A DNA stretch of 64,000 nucleotides, from contig NZ_UGOA01000001.1 of assembly GCF_900452385.1 (NCBI RefSeq), forward strand, positions 2,489,501-2,553,500, given 5' to 3'. Position 1 is the stretch's first letter, and every line of letters begins with the position of its first letter. Shown one piece after another: positions 1 to 9,000 of this stretch. Source of the DNA: Legionella donaldsonii (GTDB lineage Bacteria; Pseudomonadota; Gammaproteobacteria; Legionellales; Legionellaceae). The notes below the pieces were generated by a model. That model was not told the DNA's origin. It worked only from the letters and a program-made list of their open reading frames with translations, and made no database searches. Position numbers and translations under genes: made by a program.

Positions 1-815
1 TTGAGCTGTGCAGAGAAACCTATTCCAGATTTATCGCTGCGCTCACGAATCACCTTCTCTAATCCGGCAAACGCGCCTCCACAAATAAACAGGATATTGG
101 AGGTATCTACTTGAAGAAACTCTTGTTGCGGATGTTTACGCCCACCCTGTGGAGGCACAGAGGCAATAGTCCCCTCTATCAATTTCAGTAATGCTTGTTG
201 CACACCCTCGCCTGATACATCACGGGTAATAGAAGGATTATCCGATTTACGCGAAATCTTATCGATTTCGTCGATATAGACAATACCTTGTTGGGCTTTA
301 TCAACATCATAATCGCATTTTTGCAATAATTTCTGGATGATATTTTCAACATCCTCACCCACATAACCTGCTTCAGTTAAGGTAGTCGCATCAGCCATGG
401 TGAAAGGTACATTGAGTAAACGCGCCAAGGTTTGAGCAAGCAAGGTTTTACCGCTACCCGTGGGCCCTATAAGCAAAATGTTACTTTTACCCAACTCAAT
501 ACCATCTTCGGTTTTATGGTGTAATCGTTTGTAATGGTTATAAACTGCTACCGATAAGACCTTTTTGGCATGGGGTTGCCCGATCACGTATTCATCAAGA
601 AAATTGGAAATTTCTTTAGGTGTAGGTAAATGGGTCTCAGCTTCCTCTGGAATGTCTTGGGTTTCTTCACGAATAATATCATTACATAATTCAACACATT
701 CATCACAAACAAAAACCGAAGGGCCTGCAATTAATTTTTTTACCTCATGCTGGCTCTTTCCACAAAAAGAACAATACAAGACTTTTTCATTATCGCCGTT
801 ACCGGTTTTACTCAT
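1..815 (-). CDS. clpX: ClpX, ATP-dependent Clp protease ATP-binding subunit (partial, 3' end outside window)
   Basis: Hexameric AAA+ unfoldase that feeds substrates to ClpP in the cytoplasm. The reading frame is open from the ATG at 813-815 to the window edge, giving 271 of roughly 420 residues. The N-terminal zinc-binding domain has Cys15, Cys18, Cys37 and Cys40. A Walker A motif GPTGSGKT lies at residues 117-124 and a Walker B segment (VYIDEIDK) near 185. It lies downstream of clpP on the same strand, in the common order tig-clpP-clpX. A hairpin terminator separates it from clpP, so it may have its own promoter in the roughly 200-bp gap. The C-terminal part is missing only because the window ends. 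Confidence 0.97.
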   Translation of the reverse strand, partial: MSKTGNGDNEKVLYCSFCGKSQHEVKKLIAGPSVFVCDECVELCNDIIREETQDIPEEAETHLPTPKEISNFLDEYVIGQPHAKKVLSVAVYNHYKRLHHKTEDGIELGKSNILLIGPTGSGKTLLAQTLARLLNVPFTMADATTLTEAGYVGEDVENIIQKLLQKCDYDVDKAQQGIVYIDEIDKISRKSDNPSITRDVSGEGVQQALLKLIEGTIASVPPQGGRKHPQQEFLQVDTSNILFICGGAFAGLEKVIRERSDKSGIGFSAQL

Positions 816-1011
816 CTACGAACCCCTCTTTTTACTGTTACTACACCAGTGTAGTAATCTAGAGTATCTATTATTGCTTATCAGTCCCTAAAATAGCCTC
901 ACCCACTGATTTGTTACCTCTTTTAGAAGGACTTAAACCAATGTTCTGACAAATATACTTCGAGTTAATAATAGACATCCTAGTAAAATTTTAGACAATC
1001 GGAAAAATAAC

Positions 1012-1044
1012 GCCAGTTCGCTTTTACTAAAAAAGCGAGCTGGC
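1012..1044 (-). terminator. Hairpin terminator after clpP
   Basis: Read on the minus strand, GCCAGCTCGCTTTT pairs with AAAAGCGAACTGGC, with one G-T wobble and a short loop. GTTATTTTTC follows. This is a plausible rho-independent terminator or attenuator just after the clpP stop, between clpP and clpX. Confidence 0.75.
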
Positions 1045-1052
1045 TGCTTTAA

Positions 1053-1691
1053 TTACTCAGTTGTAGCCAACGCATTGCGGTCGTAGAGAACCTTATCAAT
1101 CAAACCATATTCCATCGCTTGGGTAGCACTCATAAAATTATCACGCTCTGTATCACGCATAATTTGATCAGGTGTCTTCTTGGTGTGATTGGCCATAATG
1201 CTATTCAAACGCTCGCGCACCGCCAATGTTTCCCGGGCATGGATTTCAATATCCGTTGCCTGACCTCGATATCCACCTAACGGTTGGTGAATCATGACTC
1301 TTGAGTTGGGCAAACAGAAACGTTTTCCGTCAGCACCGGCACATAGCAATAACGCTGCTGCGCTGGCTGCCTGGCCAATACATAAGGTACTGACATCAGG
1401 CTTAATAAACTGCATGGTATCATAAATTGCCAAGCCAGCAGTAACGACCCCGCCCGGCGAATTAATATACAAAGCAATGTCTTTCTCTGGATTCTCGGAC
1501 TCCAAAAACAACAATTGAGCCACTACCAGGTTAGCCATATGATCTTCAACTTCCCCTAAAAGAAAGATAATTCGTTCTTTCAAAAGTCGTGAGTAAATAT
1601 CATAAGAGCGCTCACCTCTAGAGGTTTGCTCAATAACCATCGGCACTAACCCACTGGCGTTTCTTATTAAGTTGTCTGCATAACCTGACAT
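1053..1691 (-). CDS. clpP: ClpP, ATP-dependent Clp protease proteolytic subunit
   Basis: Serine peptidase that forms the tetradecameric proteolytic chamber used with ClpX or ClpA. The protein is 212 residues, normal for the family. The nucleophile serine lies in [11 protein letters not shown], the catalytic histidine in MIHQPLGG and the aspartate in the [10 protein letters not shown] segment. The sequence GQAASAA differs slightly from the usual GQAASMG but keeps the serine. The start codon lies 2 bp after the tig stop, so the two genes are very probably co-transcribed and translationally coupled. Confidence 0.97.
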   Translation of the reverse strand: MSGYADNLIRNASGLVPMVIEQTSRGERSYDIYSRLLKERIIFLLGEVEDHMANLVVAQLLFLESENPEKDIALYINSPGGVVTAGLAIYDTMQFIKPDVSTLCIGQAASAAALLLCAGADGKRFCLPNSRVMIHQPLGGYRGQATDIEIHARETLAVRERLNSIMANHTKKTPDQIMRDTERDNFMSATQAMEYGLIDKVLYDRNALATTE

Positions 1692-1693
1692 AC

Positions 1694-3025
1694 TTATTCT
1701 CCTTTATTCTCAGCGTCCTTTTTAGGGTTCATGACCTCTTCGTAGCCCATTTTTTTGCGCTTAAGTTTAGCATCTTCACTGATTTTTTCAGCAACAACTT
1801 CTTCCATAACCAGCGCTTCTATTTCAGCCAGGCGTTCTTTACTGCCTTGATACCAGGCACGCAATTCATCAGGGCTTTCATAGGCACTGGCAAATTTTTC
1901 AATCATTGCATCAACACGCGCTTTATCAGCAACCAATGCATGCTTTTTCACGTATTCAGAGAACAGTAAACCAAGGTGAACACGCTTTTTGGCTTGCTCT
2001 TCGAACAACGCGCGTGGGAAATCAGGTATCTTCTCATCATCAGAATGCTCGTGACCAAAAAGACGATGATACATATCATGCTTTAAATGCTCGATTTCTT
2101 TATCAATCAGAGCCACTGGCAGATCAAATGTATTTAACTCCATTAATTTATCAAAAAGCTTCTCACGGTTCATCGAGCTTACTCGGCGCTCTAATTCACG
2201 AACCATGTTCTCTTTGATATCTTTTTTGAGCGCATCAATACCACCCTCAGTGATATTAAATTTCTCAGCAAACGCTTGATCTAATTCTGGTAATTTACCT
2301 TCCATGACTTTCTGGATGGTAATTTTAAAAGTTGCTTCTTTACCCGCTAATTCTTTGTGGCCATAATCTTTTGGGAAAGTGACTTTAATATCAAAAGGCT
2401 TGTCTTTTTTACCACCGATTATACCTTCTTCAAAGCCTGGAATCATCGCGCCAGAACCAATGACCAGTTCATGCCCTTTAGCACTACCGCCTTCAAAGGC
2501 CTTATCATCAAGGAAACCTTCAAAATCAATGACTGCTTTATCGCCTTTAGCCACTGCACGTGAAACCTCGTGCCACTCTTTGTTTTGCTCACGCAATTTT
2601 TCCAGCATATCGGAGACGTCGCTATCCTTGACTTCAGCATGAATAGTTTCGACTTCTGCCTGATTTAATTCTGTAATGGTAAATATTGGAAATACTTCAA
2701 AGACGGCGGTATATTTAAAGTCTTTCCCTGCTTCAAGTTTCTCAGGCTCAACAAAGGGTGACCCAGCGGGAACCAGTTCGTTTTTTTGCAACGCTTCAAA
2801 TAACGTTGATTGCATTATTTCTCGGGCTACTTCTTCACGGACGCTATGTGAAAAACGGCTCTTTACTAAACTGAATGGAACTTTACCGGGGCGGAACCCA
2901 TCAACCTTTACTTTACGAGCAAGATTGTGGAGACGCGTGCTCACTTCTTCCTCTACTTTTTCGGTTGGCACCGAAACTGTTACTTTACGCTCCAAACCTT
3001 TCAAGGTCTCAACAGAAACTTGCAT
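1694..3025 (-). CDS. tig: Trigger factor, ribosome-associated chaperone and peptidyl-prolyl isomerase
   Basis: Binds the ribosome exit tunnel and helps nascent chains fold. The 443-residue protein has the family's layout. The N-terminal ribosome-binding region carries the GFRPGKVP signature near residue 43. A central FKBP-type isomerase domain follows (about 150-245), containing [14 protein letters not shown] and [13 protein letters not shown]. The C-terminal chaperone arm is helical and charged and ends in a Lys/Glu-rich tail. It is the first protein gene of the tig-clpP(-clpX) group, just downstream of the tRNA cluster on the same strand. Confidence 0.97.
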   Translation of the reverse strand: MQVSVETLKGLERKVTVSVPTEKVEEEVSTRLHNLARKVKVDGFRPGKVPFSLVKSRFSHSVREEVAREIMQSTLFEALQKNELVPAGSPFVEPEKLEAGKDFKYTAVFEVFPIFTITELNQAEVETIHAEVKDSDVSDMLEKLREQNKEWHEVSRAVAKGDKAVIDFEGFLDDKAFEGGSAKGHELVIGSGAMIPGFEEGIIGGKKDKPFDIKVTFPKDYGHKELAGKEATFKITIQKVMEGKLPELDQAFAEKFNITEGGIDALKKDIKENMVRELERRVSSMNREKLFDKLMELNTFDLPVALIDKEIEHLKHDMYHRLFGHEHSDDEKIPDFPRALFEEQAKKRVHLGLLFSEYVKKHALVADKARVDAMIEKFASAYESPDELRAWYQGSKERLAEIEALVMEEVVAEKISEDAKLKRKKMGYEEVMNPKKDAENKGE

Positions 3026-3054
3026 CTAGTCACCTCACGGAAATTATCATGTAA

Positions 3055-3139
3055 TGGTGCGAAAGGAGAGACTCGAACTCTCACGGGTTACCCCACTGGA
3101 ACCTAAATCCAGCGCGTCTACCAGTTCCGCCACTTTCGC
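3055..3139 (-). tRNA. tRNA-Leu (anticodon UAG)
   Basis: Read on the minus strand this is an 85-nt class II tRNA starting GCGAAAGTGGCGG and ending TCGCACCA, with CCA encoded. The anticodon stem CTGGA/TCCAG encloses loop TTTAGGT, giving anticodon TAG. The T arm has GAGAGTTCGAGTCTCTC. It is the last gene of the four-tRNA operon. Confidence 0.96.
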
Positions 3140-3228
3140 AAACAGGGTGGAATTATCAAACAGTATAACTGTCTTGTAAAGACTCAGGATGAATCTTAAG
3201 GATAAGATGGCTAATCGACTCTGAAGTC

Positions 3229-3305
3229 TGGGGTGAACGATGGGACTCGAACCCACGACAACCGGGATCACAACCCGGGGCTCTACCAACTGAGCTACGC
3301 TCACC
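3229..3305 (-). tRNA. tRNA-His (anticodon GUG)
   Basis: Read on the minus strand, anticodon stem CCGGG/CCCGG encloses loop TTGTGAT, giving anticodon GTG. The extra G at position -1, typical of tRNA-His, is encoded and faces discriminator C73. CCA is encoded. The D arm AGCTCAGTTGGTAGAGC and T loop TTCGAGT are standard. Confidence 0.96.
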
Positions 3306-3354
3306 ATAATTATTCTTGCCAACTTTGTTTTAATCAGGAATTCTGCACTAAGGC

Positions 3355-3431
3355 TGGCACGCCCGGCAGGATTCGAACCTGCTACCCTCGGCTTAGAAGG
3401 CCGATGCTCTATCCAGATGAGCTACGGGCGC
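3355..3431 (-). tRNA. tRNA-Arg (anticodon UCU)
   Basis: Read on the minus strand, acceptor GCGCCCG pairs with CGGGCGT (one wobble pair). Anticodon stem TCGGC/GCCGA encloses loop CTTCTAA, giving anticodon TCT. CCA is encoded. It is the second gene of the Pro-Arg-His-Leu cluster, which has the same four amino-acid specificities as the enteric argX-hisR-leuT-proM operon in a different order. Confidence 0.96.
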
Positions 3432-3441
3432 AAACTGAAAC

Positions 3442-3518
3442 TGGTCGGGGTGGAGAGATTCGAACTCCCGACATCCTGCTCCCAAAGCAGGCGCGCTACC
3501 AGACTGCGCTACACCCCG
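3442..3518 (-). tRNA. tRNA-Pro (anticodon UGG)
   Basis: Read on the minus strand, acceptor CGGGGTG pairs with CACCCCG. Anticodon stem CCTGC/GCAGG encloses loop TTTGGGA, giving anticodon TGG. CCA is encoded. It is the promoter-proximal gene of the tRNA operon. Confidence 0.96.
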
Positions 3519-3549
3519 TCGTTAACCCGTCCCCGAGGACAGAGCGCAA

Positions 3550-3578
3550 ATAATACCCGCAGCGACTCTGGAGGTCAA
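3550..3578 (-). promoter_or_regulatory. Sigma-70 promoter of the tRNA operon
   Basis: On the minus strand, TTGACC (3573-3578), a 17-bp spacer and TATTAT (3550-3555) form a near-consensus promoter about 30 bp before tRNA-Pro. A GC-rich stretch (GCGC) follows the -10, as in stable-RNA promoters under stringent control. That regulation is inferred. Confidence 0.85.
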
Positions 3579-3617
3579 TAGTACTTTTGATATTTCTACT
3601 ATCTTGGCGCTTATGCC

Positions 3618-3683
3618 TTGATTTTCTGTGCTTCGCTACTCACGTACTCGTATGCATGCTCCGCTGCGATGCTCGAAAATCAA
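3618..3683 (-). repeat. Small palindromic intergenic repeat, family A copy 1
   Basis: A 66-bp element bounded by the 9-bp inverted repeat TTGATTTTC / GAAAATCAA. On the minus strand it carries the 17-nt core AGTACGTGAGTAGCGAA at 3632-3648. This core recurs at 29968-29984 and in each unit of the array at 58.7-59.5 kb. It lies in the 270-bp gap between the tRNA promoter and the recombinase gene, where no other gene is visible. Confidence 0.65.
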
Positions 3684-3787
3684 AGCTAAGCACTCCTATT
3701 TAATTCAAGATAAAAATCTATTGTAGGCTATTGATGGCTTAGCTTTTCGGTTAGCATTAACCTATTCTCGACTGTATTTAGTTCGCT

Positions 3788-5014
3788 ATGAAAATACAAC
3801 TTTTGCCTTTGTTTGATAATTTGGACAATCTCCACAAGAACCAAGACAATGTCATCCTTCCGGCACCAGACTATCAACAGGATTTTTATCATAGTCTGAA
3901 CTTTCTCAAAAGTTATACCGGCAGCCAGGGAACTTTCAATAGTTATCGCCGCGAAGCCGAGCGCTTGTTGCAGTGGTGTTGGCACATTAAGAAAACCACT
4001 TTATCTGCATTAAAACGCGATGACATCGAACAATTCATCCGCTTTTGCCAAAATCCTCCCCAAAGCTGGATCGGTTTAAAAAAGGTACCACGATTTATCG
4101 AAAAAGAGGGCAAACGGATTCCTAACGCCGAGTGGCGCCCTTTTGTCGTCACCCAATCCAAAGCGGCAAGAAAGCAAGGTAGCAGTTTATCAATAGAGCA
4201 ATTCAATTTATCGCAAGGTGCTGTGCAGGAAATATTTGCGATTTTAAGCACCTTCTTCAATTTCCTGATTGCCGAAGAATACCTTGTTTCCAATCCAGTC
4301 GCCTTGATTCGGCAAAAAAGCAAGTTTATTCGTAAACGCCAACAAAATGCGCCTGTCAGACGGCTTAGCCTAATACAATGGGAGGCGGTCTTAACTGCTG
4401 CCGATAATCTGGCTGAAGACGAACCGGAAAAACATGAGCGGACCCGATTTATCTTAAGCATGCTCTTTGGGATGTATTTACGCATTTCAGAACTCGCCGC
4501 CAGTGAGCGCTGGATCCCTTGCATGAATGATTTTGCCAAAGACAGTAACGGTCATTGGTGGTTCACTACGGTTGGCAAAGGCAACAAGGAAAGGCAGGTT
4601 GCAGTTAGTGAAGCTATGCTCGCCAGTTTAATGCGTTGGCGAGGTTTTTTAGGCTTATCCCCTTTACCCTCCCCTGCTGATAATTCGCCGCTTATTCCAA
4701 AAATTCGCGGTGTTGGCCCCATGAGTGATACAGCGCCTATTCGCCGTCTGGTACAGCTATGCTTTGATCTGGCTGCTGCCCAATTACGTCAGCGTGGTCA
4801 AACGGAAGAGGCAGATAATTTAAGCGCGGCAACCGTTCACTGGTTAAGACACACGGGAATCTCGGAAGATGTAAAAATCCGCCCACGCGAGCATGTACGC
4901 GATGATGCAGGCCATAGCTCAAGCGCCACAACCGATCGTTATATCGATGTCGAAATGCAGGCACGTTATGAATCAGCGCGCAAAAAACAAATTGAAGTCA
5001 ACGACAATGAATGA
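3788..5014 (+). CDS. Tyrosine recombinase / integrase family protein
   Basis: Site-specific DNA recombinase of 408 residues. An N-terminal SAM-like core-binding region (about 30-170) precedes a C-terminal catalytic domain. All the catalytic positions can be seen: Arg in YLRISELAA, Lys in TVGKGNKER, the HxxR box as HWLRHT, the second His in GHSS, and the Tyr nucleophile in DRYIDV near the C terminus. It is transcribed away from the tRNA cluster as a single gene with no other phage genes around it. XerC and XerD are about 300 residues, so this longer form is more likely a phage-type or Legionella-lineage recombinase. Its target site is unknown. Confidence 0.85.
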   Translation: MKIQLLPLFDNLDNLHKNQDNVILPAPDYQQDFYHSLNFLKSYTGSQGTFNSYRREAERLLQWCWHIKKTTLSALKRDDIEQFIRFCQNPPQSWIGLKKVPRFIEKEGKRIPNAEWRPFVVTQSKAARKQGSSLSIEQFNLSQGAVQEIFAILSTFFNFLIAEEYLVSNPVALIRQKSKFIRKRQQNAPVRRLSLIQWEAVLTAADNLAEDEPEKHERTRFILSMLFGMYLRISELAASERWIPCMNDFAKDSNGHWWFTTVGKGNKERQVAVSEAMLASLMRWRGFLGLSPLPSPADNSPLIPKIRGVGPMSDTAPIRRLVQLCFDLAAAQLRQRGQTEEADNLSAATVHWLRHTGISEDVKIRPREHVRDDAGHSSSATTDRYIDVEMQARYESARKKQIEVNDNE

Positions 5015-5066
5015 AAACGTTGTCCATTTGAAGTGGCAATTCATTTCATTATTAAGTGAATAGCTG

Positions 5067-5150
5067 GTAGCCTTGATGCAGCGTAGCGTAATCAAGGTAT
5101 TCACTGTCCAAAACCAAACCGCTTAATTACGCTACGCTGCATCAAGGCCA
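5067..5150. repeat. Inverted-repeat element, family B copy 1 (long hairpin)
   Basis: Two perfectly complementary 22-bp arms (5071-5092 and 5126-5147) are separated by 33 bp. The left part, 5071-5097, is itself bounded by CCTTGAT/ATCAAGG around a GCAGCGTAGCGTA core. It sits between the convergent recombinase and murI genes and could act as a bidirectional terminator. A related pair of arms occurs at 56205-56363. Confidence 0.7.
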
Positions 5151-5201
5151 CTGCTACACTTGCTCGAGCACATTACGTAGCGAGAGATCACTCACTTTAA
5201 A

Positions 5202-6020
5202 TCAAGAGGGGCGCGCATCAATCAATTCGATATTATCGATTGCCAAGGGTTCAGCAAGAAAAATTTCCCCCACCGCTTGAAAACGCTTGATGGAATCCGT
5301 TACCAAATAACTTATTTTTGCTTCTGCGGATTGATGAGGATTAAGCAAGGCCGCTTGTGTCAATACCTGCTGTAGTGCTTTTGCTGTTGCATCCGCTGAA
5401 TCAACCACCGTGACACCATCAGGCAACAACGAGGTCAACAAGGATTTAAACACAGGGAAATGGGTACAGCCCAAGAGTAAAGTATCTTCCTCGTTAAAAT
5501 CGGATAAATAGTGTTTCAACGCCTCTCGTGCAATGGCATTATCAACCATTCCTTCTTCAGCCAGGGCGACCAATACACTACAGGCGCGAGCTGTGATAGC
5601 AGCCTGGGGTAATTGCTCGCAAATCAACTGCTGGTAAGCATTGGAAGCAATCGTCGTTTCAGTCGCTAAAACAGCGATACGGTGATTTTTGGTTGCTGCA
5701 ACAACGGCTGCAGCACCAGGTTTTACGACGCCTAAGACAGGCATATCGGGTAGCATGGCTTGTAAATGGGGTAAAGCCGCTGTCGTGGCTGTATTACAGG
5801 CAATTACCAGGGCTTTTATCTGCTTCTCCACCAAAACCCGCGCCATTTGCAGGGCATACTGCTGCACTGTATCCGGGCTTTTAGTCCCATAAGGCAAGCG
5901 TGCTGTATCGCCCAAATAAACGAACGACTCACAAGGTAAGGCTGCCTTAAGGGCGCGTAGTACAGTCAACCCGCCCATTCCTGAGTCAAAAACCCCGATA
6001 GGTAATTTATTCTTATTCAT
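5202..6020 (-). CDS. murI: Glutamate racemase
   Basis: Converts L-glutamate to D-glutamate for peptidoglycan synthesis in the cytoplasm. The 272 residues match the family. FDSGMGGLTVL occurs at the N terminus with the conserved Asp-Ser pair. One catalytic cysteine lies in VIACNTATT and the other in LLLGCTHFP, and YLGDTARLPYG is also present. It starts 17 bp after the stop of the 1415-residue candidate effector gene on the same strand, with an AGGGAT ribosome-binding site in that gap. Read-through from the effector gene is therefore likely, although murI is expected to have its own promoter too. Confidence 0.96.
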   Translation of the reverse strand: MNKNKLPIGVFDSGMGGLTVLRALKAALPCESFVYLGDTARLPYGTKSPDTVQQYALQMARVLVEKQIKALVIACNTATTAALPHLQAMLPDMPVLGVVKPGAAAVVAATKNHRIAVLATETTIASNAYQQLICEQLPQAAITARACSVLVALAEEGMVDNAIAREALKHYLSDFNEEDTLLLGCTHFPVFKSLLTSLLPDGVTVVDSADATAKALQQVLTQAALLNPHQSAEAKISYLVTDSIKRFQAVGEIFLAEPLAIDNIELIDARPS

Positions 6021-6037
6021 TTTATCCCTATTTAATA

Positions 6038-9000
6038 CTATCCACCCAGTTTTGGCGTTGTTTTCGAAACCACAGCCGGGGTCGCATTAGACTGCTCTAC
6101 TTCCCTTAACACCTGAACACCTCCTTTAAACATTTGAGAGAGTTTAATAAGATCTTGAGTGGTTTGTGCCTGGGGTTTTTTATGGCCGCTAGCCTCTGTA
6201 AAAAAGGATTCCGCCTTAGTCAGTGCAGGACTTTCTTTAAAGCCTTTTTCATAAAGTGAGTTACTCGATAAACCGTAGAAAGTACCCATTTCATTCTTAG
6301 GCTGAAATGCCCCCGATATCACCTTAATTGCATCCGGGCCAAACGCCATATCCGGATTCGCTTTGCCCATCGCGACTAAACCAGACCATAAGTACTTCAA
6401 CTCTTCCGGATCAGTTCCATCCAGGATAATCCGATTATCTTTATTCGGTGCATCGTGTAAACCCGCCAAAATTTGGCAGGCCATTGCCATGGAAAAATTG
6501 ACTCGTGCCTCATGCAAAGCTTTATCACTGGTAGGTGGAGGTCCTGGCAACTTTTGCGGAAAGGCATTGACGGTTAATTTAATACTTGGCAAGTATTCCA
6601 TCGACCCGTCTTTACCAGGCGTTCCCCTGTCTGAGCCTCGTTGCTCGAGAAATCCTCCCGTAAGCCTGTCATTGGGGTGTGTCGGATCTCCCCCATAGGA
6701 AATGCGGTGGGGACGCACCATCCCTTCAGCGACTACAGGTACAGCATGGTAGTACGCAGGCCTACTTCCACCTGTCGCTGACATCGTCGATCCCCCTCCA
6801 GCAGGGATAGTCTTCTGCCCCCTCCAATCCGGTTTAAAAAACTCCGCCATCTCTGAGGCTGGGCGATCTGGTCCACACTCACTTTCGAAGTGAAATCGGA
6901 TGTCCTGCTTACCTGCTTTTGCTTCTTCCACTGTTTTCACAAGACCTTTTTGCATCAGGGGATTAGGATTAGCAGGATCTCCTCGGAGTACTTTTTGCAT
7001 TTTTTGATAATGCTCCAGCTCTTTTCCAACAAGATTCCCTTTCTCTATTAACACTTTGCGATAGGCCTCAATATCGCGTTTTTGAGCATCGCGTGCAGGA
7101 CTGGGTAAAGCAGCCACGGCAGTCTGGGATGGTAAACTTGCTAATTGCTCATCAATAACCGCTTTCTGATGGGCCAATTGCGTAACGAAAGCATCACAAC
7201 CTTTAGCAAATTCTAAAAATTCCGGCCCTAATTTTTCGGCATTCTGTTTAGCAGCGGCATGGAAAGCGGGATTAAACCAGTCGATCGACTTCGTATTACC
7301 GAAGCGCTCCAATTGCTTCCGTACCTTATCGTCTGCTTTCTTCATTTTCTCAAAGAGATCAGTAACTGCTTTGAGCTCTCTTTGTTTGCCACCAAGATTA
7401 GCTGCGTAGGTACCATTGTCCAATATAATCTGGCGACTCTGTTCACGCTTTAATTGTTTGAAAACTTCTGGCGTTAGTTGTTGTTCAAAGTTCTGCCCAT
7501 TAAGCATTCCATGGTAAGGCTTCGTCCTCGCAGTAGTGATAAAATTCTCAAGCGATGTGGCTGCGTTAAGATCAGCTTTTAAGGCGTCAAATTGCCCATT
7601 ATCGAAATGATTGTTTGCTTTTGGTAACGCCGCACAAAAAGTAATCAGACGATAGTCAGGAGCATCGGTATTCAATCCTCTCGCTTTCGCAATCATGTGA
7701 GCGTTTCGAGTAAGTTGCTCCTCTAGCGGTACTCTTAGGGCAGCATCACCTCCACCAGAAAAATCATGATTCCCCGCTGCATTCAAACCAAACGCAGGAT
7801 AGAAGGATGCTGGAACCACTCCTATAATACCCTGTATTGCCTTAACCGTTTCTACATAGTTACTGTTGGCCCCGCCGTTGTTATGGAATATATTTCTCGC
7901 ACCATCAACACCTGTAGCAGCATGGAGTATATTGTTTATATCGCGAATTTTTCCTGGATTGATGTCTACGGGTGGCGATTGTTGCGCAATAATCCTGGCA
8001 ATCTCGGGGCTAGCAATCTGATTAATAAGATACAATCTGTAATTTTCTTCTACAAAAGGCTTCACATCAATCGCTTCACCCAGAATGTCTTTCACTACAC
8101 GTTCAGCTTCTCGTTTAGCAAGCTCATCGTGTGCATCCTGAACATTCAGCAGAGCCTTCATCACTTCTGGTTTGCTCAATAATTCCTGCTGCTTGTTCAA
8201 GGGTAATTGTTTTACCAAAGCCAATAATTCTGGATGTGCTTCTGCACCGAATTGAGCAGTCGCACTAATTTGACGGGTTAGGGCTTTTTCAGAGGCCAGG
8301 GCTTGCAGATGTGCTCTGGAATCCTTATTCACCCAACTGTACTCAGTTATGCCTATTCTTCGCAGGGCATCAGTGAACTCAGTGTCAGTTTTTGCTGTAG
8401 CCAGTGCTGTTAGTTGCGCTGTAGGTCGAGCATCTGGAAATCTATCTACCAAATCGGTTACTACACGTTCCTGCAGTATTTGTTTTTCTTTTGGTGGTAA
8501 GACTCCCACTAATGTCTGCAGAGGGTTACCACCAACATGATTGAGGGTATCATTGACAATCGCCGTTATATCATTGTAATTGGTGTTGGCATTAATTGCT
8601 AACGCATTCCTGACTACTTTTTCAGCACCCGCATAAGCGCGGATCTGTTGAGCGAATCCTGCGGCGGGATCTCCGCCTGCTGTTAAATCATCGGCATCAT
8701 TAACATTCCCCATTAAAATCCGAACGCCATCCCTCACATGATCAATATGCGCACCAGCGAGCAGGGTATCCAACGCAGCTCCATCCATTGTGCGTAAAGG
8801 TGTTGAAATATAACCCAATAAGGCTCTCTGACGTATCTCTGTAATTTTTTCTGGTGTTAAATACGCATCAATTTTGGTAGAAGGTATATTTGTCGGGAGA
8901 TTCGCCTTCATGTAGGCCTTGAGATTAGCATAGGTTCCCGTGCCATCTACTGTAGCCAAGGCTTTCAATTGAGCAGGGCCAGCTGCAAGCAATCTTTTTT

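Noticed and set aside
3047..3553. Open frames on both strands through the tRNA cluster
   Set aside because: They run across four complete tRNA genes with intact cloverleaf elements. No independent coding evidence.
3519..5014. Integrated element at the tRNA cluster because an integrase gene is adjacent
   Set aside because: No duplicated tRNA 3' end is seen, the recombinase lies on the 5' side of the operon, and no cargo genes follow.
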